Both the position numbers and the translations under genes were made by a program. The notes beneath the pieces were generated by a model, which saw nothing but the letters and a program-made list of their open reading frames with translations, made no database searches and was not told where the DNA came from. A DNA stretch of 64,000 bases from Rubripirellula lacrimiformis (GTDB taxonomy: Bacteria > Planctomycetota > Planctomycetia > Pirellulales > Pirellulaceae): assembly GCF_007741535.1 (NCBI RefSeq), contig NZ_CP036525.1, positions 7,254,001 through 7,318,000 on the forward strand, written 5' to 3'. This document shows, piece by piece, positions 1 to 9,156 of this stretch (within the stretch, counting starts at the first letter, position 1; each line of letters opens with the position of its first letter).

Positions 1-5
1 CGCTC

Positions 6-1745
6 TTGGTACTTTGCTCAAAGTTGGACGTTCACCAATCCGTCAAACTATTCGAGTCGGACTTAATCTCCAACGCTGCAGTGTGCGGTAGCATTCGACC
101 GCGAATATTCTTGCCTACGGATTGGCGTGATTGGTCTGACGCCGAACTCCGTTGTGTTCTGGCTCACGAGTTGGCACACGTCGCTAACGGAGATTTTGCA
201 TGGCGAGTGATCAGCGCTGCGGCAGGTGCGGTTCATTTTTTCAACCCTTTCGTTCACCAATTGGTACGTTCGATGGTGTTGGCGCAGGAGTTGACGGCGG
301 ATGTGTCTGCCGCGGTAGCGGTCGAAAGGGCTGCTTACATTCGCTCGCTTTCGGTTTTGGCTTTGCGGCGTGATCAGTCGGACACGGGGTGCGCTCGTGT
401 AGGAATCTCGCCGGTGTTTTCAGGTTTTTTGATCAGGAGGATCAATATGTTGTACGGAAAGAAAGATCTCGGATTGCGACGAATGTCTGGTGTTATGCGA
501 CTCGCCATCGCGGGGGCCTGGATTTCATTCGGAATGTTCGTGTTCACGATTCGTGGGTACGCCGAGCCGCCGATGGCAGAAACGTCCGGCGAAAGCAAAC
601 CGGCCGTTGAACCGACAGCAAGAATTGCCCGCGCATCGCGGACAGAATTAGCTGTCGATCCACGCGAAAGATTATTTCAGCGGCGGAGTGTCGATCCTGC
701 GGACATCGACGAAAACCAAGTTGGTATGTTTGAGATTCGCGTGGCGGATCTATTGAGCCACAAGGATTTGGCTCCCCTGGTTGCGATTGCCAATCAAGGG
801 ATCGCCGGCGAACTAAAATCCTATCTTGAGCTAGAGAAAGCTCCGCAGGTTGAGTTACCGTTGATCGACGTTGTCTACGGTAGCACGCAAGTGACCGTCC
901 GACAGGGGCTAGAAGATGCGGAGTCGCGACTTATGTTCGGTACCGGAAGCCTCCCGACACGGATCCGATTTGTGGAGCCAGTCGATGCGGAATCCTGGAT
1001 TAAGAAGCATGTACGTGGGACCGTGGAAAAGCAGTTGGGAGAGGAAACGTATCTGGAGCTGCCAATCATTCCGGCCATGGGGCCTACTTCATTTTTCATA
1101 AAGCAGCGTGATCCCTCGACCGTTTGCATCGGAAGTTGCGTTCGGAGCTTTGCCGGGAAGGAAGAAATTGAAAAACGTTCGAGTGAGTTTCTCAAAAGTG
1201 TTCGCCGAAAACCACAAATCAATCCTTCGCAGTGGGCAATACCCTTTGATCAAGTCAGGGGAGGTTTGTTGACGATTGCGTGCACCAACGAAGAAATCCA
1301 AATCCCAGAGACTTACAATTCCGGTGGTCGAACAGGGGCCGAGTCGGATTGTGGTCGCATCGTACACCGTATGCTTCACACGTTCGAAACCTTTGCGATG
1401 GGTCTGGATATCAATGAACACGGGACGCGACTTGGTCTCCGTGTGCACATCAGTGCCGCCGATGAAGCCCGCCAGGAGATCATCTTTTCCGATGTTCGGA
1501 CGCTCATCCAGATCGCAAGAGAGCATTTTGTGAATAGCAAGGGCAAGGTGGACATGGAAGTCGACGATCCGCAACTTAGACACATGAGTTTAAAGTCCCT
1601 TGGCCAATTCCTTGATCACATGGTCGTTGAACCTAAGATCGAGGAGGGCGGTTTGCCGTATGTCTCGATTCGATCGGAGATCGAAATCCCTTCGCTGGGA
1701 ATGGTCCTTGCTTCGCTGGTTTCGACTGACGTGAATCTGGAATAG
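6..1745 (+). CDS. M56 family (BlaR1-like) membrane metallopeptidase, 5' end cut by window
   Basis: Partial gene: the reading frame runs into the left edge and the first possible codon in the window is a TTG, so the true start lies upstream. The visible N-terminus is a zinc metallopeptidase region with HELAH at about residues 54-58 and a downstream ELTAD that fits the third zinc ligand of M56 peptidases. A membrane segment follows at about residues 165-183. The last 390 residues, presumably outside the cytoplasm, show no penicillin-binding motif that I recognise. In known BlaR1/MecR1 systems such a protein senses an external signal and cleaves a BlaI-type repressor; a blaI-like gene would be expected upstream, outside the window. 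Peptidase assignment is firm; sensory ligand and target are unknown. Confidence 0.8.
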   Translation: MVLCSKLDVHQSVKLFESDLISNAAVCGSIRPRIFLPTDWRDWSDAELRCVLAHELAHVANGDFAWRVISAAAGAVHFFNPFVHQLVRSMVLAQELTADVSAAVAVERAAYIRSLSVLALRRDQSDTGCARVGISPVFSGFLIRRINMLYGKKDLGLRRMSGVMRLAIAGAWISFGMFVFTIRGYAEPPMAETSGESKPAVEPTARIARASRTELAVDPRERLFQRRSVDPADIDENQVGMFEIRVADLLSHKDLAPLVAIANQGIAGELKSYLELEKAPQVELPLIDVVYGSTQVTVRQGLEDAESRLMFGTGSLPTRIRFVEPVDAESWIKKHVRGTVEKQLGEETYLELPIIPAMGPTSFFIKQRDPSTVCIGSCVRSFAGKEEIEKRSSEFLKSVRRKPQINPSQWAIPFDQVRGGLLTIACTNEEIQIPETYNSGGRTGAESDCGRIVHRMLHTFETFAMGLDINEHGTRLGLRVHISAADEARQEIIFSDVRTLIQIAREHFVNSKGKVDMEVDDPQLRHMSLKSLGQFLDHMVVEPKIEEGGLPYVSIRSEIEIPSLGMVLASLVSTDVNLE

Positions 1746-1794
1746 GCCTAATCACACAGGTTTTTTCTACTTCGGTCGAGGGAATTTGTCAGAC

Positions 1795-3042
1795 TCAAAA
1801 GTCTGCTGCAATGGACTCAGAGGATCCACGGCTACCGAGCGCCCCCCAAAGCCCGTACGGGCTTTTCGCCCCCGGAACGGTCGGAAGCGTGGGGTCCATC
1901 GCGGTGCCGTTCTGGCGAACGCTGGCATGGCTACTGTTTCCCGCTTCGATCGAATCGGTGACGAATCGAACTGCACCGTCGGCTAATAGTACATGAGCCC
2001 CTCCTTGATGGCGGCTCGCGGCGCTAAGCACACCCTCATCCAGCAAGTCCGTAACGTTGCCAAAAGAGCTGTTCCAAGTGCAGCTTTGTCGGTTCGGTGG
2101 AAGGATCGTCTGAAACCCCGTGTATCCCACGCGTCCGCAAGCCCATTTGTGGCCGCGTCGATTGGTTGGAATCGTCCCCGCTTCCGGAGTTCCTGGCAAC
2201 CAGAAACTCGGGCGTGACGGATCAATCATCGTTGCGCAAGCGTTTGGATTTGTTCTTAATTCCACCGCGGATGCGCCGATCTGCGATCGCATATCGCCAT
2301 CACCAAGATCGGTAATGATTTCTCCCATTGCGATCGTGTTCGATAACCCGTCTCGGATATCGGCAAAGCTCGTAAACATTCGATTTACAAACACACCACG
2401 GCACGACTCGCGGGCCCGTTGTGCGGCAATCGTTTTGAATCGTCCCTCTGGATCACCCGGCCCAATATTGGTTTGCTGGATTGCGTCACCAACGCAAAAT
2501 GAAAAATTGGTCCTTCCCATTGCTGGCAGGCCGACGCCTGGATCGCTCGGGCATCGAAGTGTTTGAATCTCCACCATCCATGGTTCATACAAATGAGCCG
2601 CTTGCTCATCCAAGTTCATATTGGGGTGTGGTCCCATCGCAGCGAAGTAGGTGCCGGGGCTTCCGACCTGGACTTCGTAAACATTGCTAATCTGCTCCCA
2701 GAGTGCCTGTTGCTCCATGAAAGGCAACAGCCCCGGAAAGGCACTCAACTCATTGCCGTTCGTGCTACCAGCCTGCTGCGGAGTTGCCCCTGTGACATAG
2801 CCAAAGGTACCGCAGAAAACCGTTCCGCCCATTTGCTTCGGCAGATTTTTGAAGGCTGAGTGGTAGTTATGAAGTGCCAAACCAACTTGCTTGAAGTTAT
2901 TTCCGCAGCTCATCCGTCGGGCGGCTTCGCGAGCGGACTGGACTGCCGGTAAAAGCAATCCGACCAGAACGCCAATGATGGAAATCACGACAAGTAACTC
3001 GACGAGCGTAAAGGCTCGAAAACGAACGAGATTTTTCTGCAT
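1795..3042 (-). CDS. DUF1559 prepilin-like protein (type IV pilin-type N-terminus, H-X9-DG C-terminus)
   Basis: A 415-residue protein. The N-terminus [24 protein letters not shown] is a type IV pilin/pseudopilin processing and hydrophobic segment, followed by the planctomycete-typical stretch [14 protein letters not shown]. The C-terminus carries the H-X9-DG motif ([12 protein letters not shown]) of DUF1559 proteins. These are very numerous in planctomycetes and are thought to be pseudopilin-like surface or secretion components; their function is not established. I chose the ATG at 3042 because it gives a short pilin-like leader; an in-frame upstream start at 3099 would add 19 residues. The residue before the predicted cleavage site is Ala rather than the usual Gly. 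It converges on the M56 gene across a 49-bp gap. Confidence 0.9.
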   Translation of the reverse strand: MQKNLVRFRAFTLVELLVVISIIGVLVGLLLPAVQSAREAARRMSCGNNFKQVGLALHNYHSAFKNLPKQMGGTVFCGTFGYVTGATPQQAGSTNGNELSAFPGLLPFMEQQALWEQISNVYEVQVGSPGTYFAAMGPHPNMNLDEQAAHLYEPWMVEIQTLRCPSDPGVGLPAMGRTNFSFCVGDAIQQTNIGPGDPEGRFKTIAAQRARESCRGVFVNRMFTSFADIRDGLSNTIAMGEIITDLGDGDMRSQIGASAVELRTNPNACATMIDPSRPSFWLPGTPEAGTIPTNRRGHKWACGRVGYTGFQTILPPNRQSCTWNSSFGNVTDLLDEGVLSAASRHQGGAHVLLADGAVRFVTDSIEAGNSSHASVRQNGTAMDPTLPTVPGAKSPYGLWGALGSRGSSESIAADF

Positions 3043-3319
3043 CAGATTCACGGTCCCGGACTTGCGGCGATTCACGTAATTTGCATTGATTCTACACAAT
3101 ACAACCTCGCGATTTTCCGATCCCTACTAGAACTGATGTTTTGCAAGAATGCCTTGACCTCACCGAATGTGTTGAACTAAGTCGAAAGAGGGAAGCTATG
3201 GGGCCCCGAGCCCGCAGCGGATCGAAATTCGCCGCGTCCCGGCACGCCTGCTTCGAAGGGACCAGAGATTCCGGCGACGTGTGTCCCGCTTGCCATCGGA
3301 TCGCCATGCGGGGTCGATG

Positions 3320-4450
3320 CTAGTAACGCAGGATCGCTTCGAACTGCCAGCGGTCTTCGATGATGTCTTCGAAATCCGTTAGCGGGAATTCGTAAGCGGC
3401 CCCCAGTTCGAGGCCACCGTGTGGCTTGTACTTCATACCCACATTGTGCGTGACCAGATTGTTGCCATCGACGTTGCTGGCACCCAAGTTCAACAGGTCT
3501 TGACCGGAGACTCCCAAGGCCGCTCCATCGAATGCATCGCTGGCCCAGTGCCACCACGAGTTTTCGGTGAACAAGTAAACGGTGTCCGTCAACTTGACGT
3601 CGAAGTGGTTGTTCCAGTGAACGGTCGTGCTTTGATCGCTTTGGTCAACAGGCAGTTGCCATCCGAAGGAGCTAAGGACGTGTGCTTGGCCATCGAACAG
3701 ACGCTGGCCACCGGTGGCGAAGAAGTGAAATTCACCATCGCTAACGGCCTGCAATGCACGTTCGCTTCCCATGGGGATTTCGTAGGTGAAACCAGCCGAC
3801 AACAGCGTACCGGTCTTCACGTTACGGATGAGGTTGTATTTCAAACCAGCGGTTACATCTGCCCAACCCGAGTCGAGCAATCCATCCAGCTGGCCTTCAC
3901 TGTTATCGATCAGGTACCCGTCTTTGACAGCGATCAGGCTTAAACGATCGGTCAGCGCGATACGAAACTGCATCGCGATAAGCTGTGCGCTACCGCCGGC
4001 GGGAATGTTAGCCGGCCCGAGTGTATTCGGGAAATTATGATGCACGAAGATTGGACGCAACTCGGTCAAGTTACGCGGGTCTTCGAAGTGGACAAAGTCG
4101 ATCATCGGGCTGATGAAATCGTCGAAGCAATGATCGCTTTTCTGGATGAACCCCATGCCGTCCAGCTTGCGAGCGAAACTATTCAGCTTCGGCAGGCAAC
4201 TGCTAGCCGCTTCGGCAACGTTGCAGCCTGCCAGCGAATCACAACCTCCGTCACAGCACCCGCTATCGCAGCAACTCTCTTGGCAGCACGATCCGGTATC
4301 GCAGCAGGCATCGTCACAGCACGTTTCGCCCAACAGGTCTCCGATCCAACCGGCTGCCTGCACTTGTCCGCTTGTCGTCGTCATTCCGCAAGCCAAGGCA
4401 GCGATGACTAGCCAGTTTTTCAAATTCCGTTTCACAGGTTTACTCTCCAT
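3320..4450 (-). CDS. exported outer-membrane-like protein with cysteine-pair cluster
   Basis: A 376-residue protein with an N-terminal signal peptide (hydrophobic residues about 13-32, ending VQA-A). Residues 44-76 hold 12 cysteines, ten of them as five CC pairs spaced by 3-4 small or acidic residues. The rest is rich in alternating polar and hydrophobic strands and ends in the aromatic EAILRY, as expected of an outer-membrane beta-barrel. The body resembles planctomycete proteins annotated only as hypothetical or transporter-like. The Cys cluster could bind metal or form disulfides near the cell surface. It is the last gene before a 616-bp gene-free stretch and no partner gene suggests a role. 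Function unknown; exported location well supported. Confidence 0.8.
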   Translation of the reverse strand: MESKPVKRNLKNWLVIAALACGMTTTSGQVQAAGWIGDLLGETCCDDACCDTGSCCQESCCDSGCCDGGCDSLAGCNVAEAASSCLPKLNSFARKLDGMGFIQKSDHCFDDFISPMIDFVHFEDPRNLTELRPIFVHHNFPNTLGPANIPAGGSAQLIAMQFRIALTDRLSLIAVKDGYLIDNSEGQLDGLLDSGWADVTAGLKYNLIRNVKTGTLLSAGFTYEIPMGSERALQAVSDGEFHFFATGGQRLFDGQAHVLSSFGWQLPVDQSDQSTTVHWNNHFDVKLTDTVYLFTENSWWHWASDAFDGAALGVSGQDLLNLGASNVDGNNLVTHNVGMKYKPHGGLELGAAYEFPLTDFEDIIEDRWQFEAILRY

Positions 4451-4860
4451 GTCTGGGGCGTTCCCACACCTTGAGGACGACCCCCATCGTATTTCCGTAG
4501 GTATGCCTCCGGGTTATCGAACCATGCATGGATCAGCTGCTTGCAGCCACTTTGCAGGTGCATCATTCGATACAACCGGAAAAGCTTTTCGGGGAGACAT
4601 GCAAACGTGTGACAAAGTCGGCACAAAGCCGTCGACAAGCAATCTAATTCGCGCGTATCCGCGCGAATCCGCCTGTTCTGGCGCGGCAATTGCAACCCCT
4701 GTTGGTAAAGGTTTGCGGCGTTGACACTTTCAAAAATTCGGTCCAGCGCAGTTGGAACTGGATCAACCCGAACAGTTTATCGAGGGGGCCGCATCTAGTT
4801 CTGCCAGCACCCAAGCGCAATTCAGATGGTGCCCCCACCATCTATTTGACTTGAGAGGGA

Positions 4861-4904
4861 AAAGGTGCCAGGACTGTTAATTGGGCAAGAGTTCTGGCAC
4901 CTTT
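4861..4904. repeat. hairpin repeat AAAGGTGCCAGGACT / AGTTCTGGCACCTTT
   Basis: Left arm 4861-4875, right arm 4890-4904, 14-nt loop. The arms are reverse complements except for one position, which would pair as G-U on one strand. There is no following T-run, so it does not look like a simple intrinsic terminator. It sits in a gene-free stretch and may be a dispersed palindromic element. Confidence 0.7.
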
Positions 4905-4922
4905 CTGCCCTGCTCGTAGGAT

Positions 4923-4980
4923 GGCCTTTCCAGGCCGTCGGTGGCTGTTTTTAGATTGTCGACTGCCAGGAAAGGCCGTC
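4923..4980. repeat. imperfect inverted repeat around GGCCTTTCC / GGAAAGGCC
   Basis: Perfect core arms 4923-4931 and 4969-4977, with imperfect extension on the inner side to about 18 bp. It lies 18 bp from the preceding hairpin, suggesting one compound palindromic element. Confidence 0.6.
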
Positions 4981-5066
4981 TTACCTTTCCTGCCGCCCGC
5001 TCAATCGCGGTGGGGTATGCTGGCGCATTGAACGTGCGCAGAGATTTCGCCAAGATCAAGTGCTTG

Positions 5067-6383
5067 TCAATTTTGCGGATCGACCCAGTTGCCACCGAGC
5101 ATGACGCGGCTGACATTGTCGAGGTCCTGCACGGTCTTGTCGGGGAATCCGTCCACGAGGATCAGGTCCGCCAGTTTGCCGGGCTGGATCGTGCCTAGGC
5201 GATCTTGCACGCCGAAGAATTCACTGTTGGTCTTGGTTGCCGCAGTGATCACTTCAAGCGGCGACATCCCCGCTTCGACCAACAGTTCGACTTCTCGCAG
5301 ATAGGCCTTCCCCTGTTCAGCGAAGGGCGCTGCGGTGTGTGAGCCAACGACGATTTTTACTCCGTGTTGATGACAGAGTTCGGTGAAGCGGAGCATGTTT
5401 GCAAAGGCCAACGCTGTCACAGACGTTGCGTTCTTCTGCCCCGTCCGCGATTCGAAGATCGCTAGTGTTGGCGAGACGAACGTTCCCTGATGCAAGAGCT
5501 GGTCCAACAATGGCTTTAGCCTAGGGTTGTTTTCCAGTTCAATATTGCTCCACAACCGGGGCCGCCATTCACGACGTGCATTGGAGTCATTCCCGACGAC
5601 TTCCTCAAAGATCCCTGCTTGCTTTGGATCCGCCAATGCGGTTCCAAAGGACGTGACATGTTCGATGCCGTCGACCCCCGCGTTGATTGCCGCGTCGGCT
5701 CGGATCAGTTCCAAGTGCGCGGTGACCGGGATCCCGTGCCGATCGGCCGCTTCGCAGGCGGCGGCGATGTGTTCGACCGGCAACCGCATGTAGATCTTGA
5801 TCGCAGAAGCTCCGCGTGCCACATGAGCGTCGACGGCTGCGGCCGCGTGCTGTGCGGATTCGATGACGACTGCTTGCTTGGGCCACGCCGGCGGGACGGC
5901 GTCCAGATGCCCACCGCACAGGAAGACGCGAGGAATCGTCAATGAGTTGCGATCTAACCAGTCATAAAACTTGAACGGGTGCCCAGGGTCTCGAAACGAT
6001 GTGATGCCGTTGTTGAGTTCATACTGGATCGGGCGATCGGCTGAATCACGGGAATGAAAGTGAGAATCAAACAGCCCCGGCAACAAAGACTTCCCGCCTG
6101 CGTCAAACGTGATGGCGTCATCGGGAATCGTCGCCTCCGTTTGTGCCCCAGCGAACACAATTTTGTCGCCCGAGACGACGACACAGGCGTTTTCGATCGG
6201 AGGACCGCCGTTCCCATCGATCAATCGAGCATGCGTGATCACGACCGCACGAGACTCCGCCGCCGGCGTGATTGAATTCATCTCGCGATGTTTCACCGGC
6301 GGACCGTGTTCATCGGCCAAGACGACAAGCTTGCCCATTGCCACCATCGCGATCAACGCAGCACATCGAAATATCGGTCTCAT
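5067..6383 (-). CDS. secreted amidohydrolase (imidazolonepropionase/prolidase-like)
   Basis: A 438-residue protein with a probable signal peptide (MRPIFRCAALIAMVAMGKLVVLA). The ATG at 6383 was chosen because it begins that signal; the open frame extends 41 codons upstream. Metal-binding DSHFH (His 108 and 110) follows LLPGL, then a Lys in AIKIY, a His in VTAHLE and another in GIEHVTSF, all in the order of the amidohydrolase TIM-barrel. The C-terminal GTIQPGKLADLILVDG closes the flanking beta-sandwich. The strand-8 position, normally Asp (as in GTDAG), reads GSHTAAP here, so the catalytic Asp seems to be replaced or shifted. Substrate unknown. It is divergent from the esterase at 6623 across 239 bp. 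Confidence 0.88.
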   Translation of the reverse strand: MRPIFRCAALIAMVAMGKLVVLADEHGPPVKHREMNSITPAAESRAVVITHARLIDGNGGPPIENACVVVSGDKIVFAGAQTEATIPDDAITFDAGGKSLLPGLFDSHFHSRDSADRPIQYELNNGITSFRDPGHPFKFYDWLDRNSLTIPRVFLCGGHLDAVPPAWPKQAVVIESAQHAAAAVDAHVARGASAIKIYMRLPVEHIAAACEAADRHGIPVTAHLELIRADAAINAGVDGIEHVTSFGTALADPKQAGIFEEVVGNDSNARREWRPRLWSNIELENNPRLKPLLDQLLHQGTFVSPTLAIFESRTGQKNATSVTALAFANMLRFTELCHQHGVKIVVGSHTAAPFAEQGKAYLREVELLVEAGMSPLEVITAATKTNSEFFGVQDRLGTIQPGKLADLILVDGFPDKTVQDLDNVSRVMLGGNWVDPQN

Positions 6384-6552
6384 CGTCGGTCCTTGAAAAA
6401 TTTGCGTCGACGAGTCCATGAGTTGCTGCCGTCGTCGGACCGAACACCACTCGCCTTGAAGGTGCAAATTGTAAAACAACTGCGATCCCCGGTTGGCGTC
6501 TGCCACTACTTATTTGACTCGGGTTTCGAAATTGGTAGGTTTGGGCACGGGT

Positions 6553-6566
6553 TGATCGCTCGTTGC
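6553..6566 (-). repeat. dispersed motif GCAACGAGCGATCA, copy 1
   Basis: Exact 14-bp copy (read on the minus strand) in the divergent intergenic region between the amidohydrolase and esterase genes. The other copies are at 13884, 13992, 15513 and, shortened, 32774. Confidence 0.6.
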
Positions 6567-6622
6567 TTTAAATCAATCCAGCGAAAACAACAAACCAACC
6601 ATCACTGACAGTGCTTGAACCC

Positions 6623-8926
6623 ATGACATCCATCCAAGACGCCCTTCGCGTCATCTGCGTTTTCCTGGCCGGCACTGTCATCGCGAGCGTGCAATCGGCA
6701 GACGCCAAATCCAGCGATGAAGCCGCGATTTCCGACGGATCCCACTACAGCACCGTGTTTGCGGGACATCGAAACTATCGGATTTTCACTCCGCCTAGCT
6801 ACGCCACCCAAACCAGCAAACGCTACCCCGTCATCTACTTCTTCCACGGTTGGAATCAACGGTACTTTGGATCGATGGGCAAGGGCTATGCGGACTACGA
6901 CAAAGGCGATCAGAACGGTGGCGACAATATCCAGAACTTTGTGTCCAAGAACGATGTCATTGTCGTGAAGGTCGATGGCTTGAACACATTTTCAATCGAC
7001 CCGCAAAATCTAAGCCCCTACAACGTCAGCACCGTCACGACGTTCCGCCAGTTCCCAACGTACTTCAAAGAGTTCGTTCGCTACATCGACAGCCACTATC
7101 GCACGATCCCCGATCGCGAGCACCGGGCCGTGTCGGGGCTTTCCATGGGCGGATTCATGACCTTTTGGCTGGCGGCCAAGTATCCGGACATGATCAGCGC
7201 GGCCGGCAACTTTTGCGGATCGACCGAATTCATGGCAGGTCCGCTGGAGTTTCCGACGGAGTACGCGCATGCCGAAATGTTCGACAACGTCCGGGGCGTC
7301 AGCGTCCGCATGCACAATGGGACTCGTGATCGACTGCGGTTCTATCACCAGGACTTCAACCGGTACTGGTTGAATGTCGTGCCGCAATACGAGTTCCAAG
7401 CCTACGACGCGTCTCACACGACCTGTGGCCTGCATGACATGTTCACGTTCATCATGGATGCGTTCGAGTCGCCGTTGCCCGTGCCGTCCCAGTGGGACCA
7501 CATCGACATCTATCCGAGCTTTGAAGTTTGGGATTATCAGGTCGAAACCAATCGAGCCAGAGCCGGCTTCACGATTCTGGAAAACGTCAATCGTGATGGA
7601 TTCAAAGTCGCCGTCCAGAACTTTCTGCCTGATGGCCAGCGGATGCCCCATGTCTCCGTGACGATAAAAACGGCGCCGATCTATATGGCAGATCAGCGAT
7701 ATCGAATCACCGACGTCACCGATAACGGAATGACCCATCGCACGTCCAACGTCACCAGCGATGCCGAGGGCAGGCTGACCATCGTCACCGATGGAGGCCT
7801 GCATCACATCGCGATTAACGGACAGGATCCACTTCCGAATCTGTGCATTTCCCAGTGGACCATCGACAACATGCCGTGGGCTGAAACAGATAAAGAGATT
7901 CATCTATCGATCGACTTGTTGAACAAGGGGACCGCCGACGCCAACGCGATCACGGGAACAATCATTCCAATCAGCGAGGGTCTGGAAGTGCTGCAAGGCA
8001 CAGGCACGCTTCAGAATCTAAGGTCGCTGAGTGTCGATCAGTTGGAGGGATCGTTGACGGTCAAGAACAACAAACGGGGCATCGAGATTGCCAAATTTGG
8101 ATTGCAGTTGAAAGACGAAAGTGGACATCAATGGCAAGAGGAATTTGAACTGCGACTGAAGGATCCGGTGCCGGAGATCAACGACTTTGAAATCGCCGAT
8201 GGTCGGCTGGTGACGGTCGTCCAAGCGGCGGTGGAATCCGTGTCGGGCATCGTGGGCGTGGGCAATGGCGATGGGATTGCGAACCCTGGGGAAGCCATCG
8301 TGATTTTAGTGAAGGATGACGGCAAGTACCTGCGAACCAATGCGTCTACCCTGCATCCAAAGATCAACGCCGACAACAACCATATCCGAGTTTCCGATAG
8401 CTGGCAGGAGTTCGACCATATCGGCGGTTCGTCCAAGTACACGCAGCCCGTGATCGCATCGAAAGAAAGTGCGGGGAAGTCCGCTTGGTTCTACGTGGAA
8501 TATTGGTTACCGGGCAAAATCAGCGGCCAGCATTTGATCAAGAAAGGCAAGGTTCGGATCGACATCACAGGCCAGGACAAGACTCCGCCACAGTTGCAAT
8601 GGATCCAGATGTCGACGGACGATCGCATCGAGGCAAGAGTCTATGACGGCGCAGGGGTCGACAAAGTGACTCTAACGCTTGTCCCCAATACGGAGAAATC
8701 GACGATCCCACACGTCCAGTGGGATGCAGCCCCAGAGACATTTGAGGTAGAGCTGGTCGACACGGGAACCGACGGCGATGCCGCCAAGGGAGACGGCGTG
8801 TTTAGTCGCAAGATCAAGAATCGTCCGTCCTACTTCTTTGATCTGAAGGTGAAGATGGTCGACGAACGGGGCAACAGCCAGTCGGATGACTCACTAGGAA
8901 CGATCTTCTTAAAGAACACACAGTGA
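6623..8926 (+). CDS. exported esterase (esterase D/feruloyl-esterase-like) with long C-terminal extension
   Basis: A 767-residue protein beginning with a signal peptide (MTSIQDALRVICVFLAGTVIASVQSADA). The ATG at 6623 fits this; a GTG four codons upstream is the alternative. Residues about 45-290 form an alpha/beta-hydrolase of the esterase D / feruloyl esterase type, with the YFFHGW oxyanion region and the nucleophile elbow GLSMGG (Ser174). A late SHTTCGLHD could supply the catalytic His. The last 450 residues contain beta-rich segments that look like CARDB- or Ig-type modules (for example the stretch beginning LCISQWTIDNMPW, about residue 412). It is probably secreted and acts on an ester-substituted polymer; substrate not predictable. 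The gene converges on the DUF1501 gene at 9157. Confidence 0.85.
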   Translation: MTSIQDALRVICVFLAGTVIASVQSADAKSSDEAAISDGSHYSTVFAGHRNYRIFTPPSYATQTSKRYPVIYFFHGWNQRYFGSMGKGYADYDKGDQNGGDNIQNFVSKNDVIVVKVDGLNTFSIDPQNLSPYNVSTVTTFRQFPTYFKEFVRYIDSHYRTIPDREHRAVSGLSMGGFMTFWLAAKYPDMISAAGNFCGSTEFMAGPLEFPTEYAHAEMFDNVRGVSVRMHNGTRDRLRFYHQDFNRYWLNVVPQYEFQAYDASHTTCGLHDMFTFIMDAFESPLPVPSQWDHIDIYPSFEVWDYQVETNRARAGFTILENVNRDGFKVAVQNFLPDGQRMPHVSVTIKTAPIYMADQRYRITDVTDNGMTHRTSNVTSDAEGRLTIVTDGGLHHIAINGQDPLPNLCISQWTIDNMPWAETDKEIHLSIDLLNKGTADANAITGTIIPISEGLEVLQGTGTLQNLRSLSVDQLEGSLTVKNNKRGIEIAKFGLQLKDESGHQWQEEFELRLKDPVPEINDFEIADGRLVTVVQAAVESVSGIVGVGNGDGIANPGEAIVILVKDDGKYLRTNASTLHPKINADNNHIRVSDSWQEFDHIGGSSKYTQPVIASKESAGKSAWFYVEYWLPGKISGQHLIKKGKVRIDITGQDKTPPQLQWIQMSTDDRIEARVYDGAGVDKVTLTLVPNTEKSTIPHVQWDAAPETFEVELVDTGTDGDAAKGDGVFSRKIKNRPSYFFDLKVKMVDERGNSQSDDSLGTIFLKNTQ

Positions 8927-9049
8927 CGATCGAGCAGCCTCTCTTCGCCGGCTGATTTTCGCACCGCGTTCTGGGGAAGCACCGTTGTCGTCGTGAACGA
9001 GGCGAGCGAAATCGACGTACGATCCATGGGTGACGGGATCGCAGTCGTG

Positions 9050-9102
9050 GGATTCGCCAGAATTCGCTCCCCAACTCGATGGTCGGGAATTCTGGCGAAT
9101 CC
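9050..9102. repeat. perfect 16-bp inverted repeat GGATTCGCCAGAATTC
   Basis: Left arm 9050-9065, right arm 9087-9102, separated by 21 bp, between two convergent genes. It could serve as a bidirectional terminator or transcript-end structure, but has no T-run. The same motif with one change occurs alone at 32924-32942, so it is also a dispersed element. Confidence 0.75.
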
Positions 9103-9156
9103 ATCGGCGACAACCATTTTGGGTGCGTTGCTAAGAGCGTTGATACGACTGCCCGC

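Larger units (their letters stand above)
4451..5066. other. gene-free stretch of 616 bp with two inverted repeats
   Basis: Lies between the start of the Cys-rich protein gene and the end of the amidohydrolase gene (both minus strand). I see no convincing coding frame. It holds a 15-bp inverted repeat at 4861-4904 and an imperfect one at 4923-4980, listed separately. The promoter of the Cys-rich protein should be in its left part but I could not identify it. Confidence 0.6.

Noticed and set aside
4896-4910. Possible sigma-54 promoter (TGGCAC-N5-TGCC)
   Set aside because: The -12 element lacks TTGC and the TGGCAC belongs to a hairpin arm. No gene begins at a suitable distance on that strand.
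7010-7903. Minus-strand open frame of 297 codons opposite the esterase gene
   Set aside because: The esterase frame has a catalytic motif and signal peptide; the opposite frame has none and is typical of GC-rich mirror frames.
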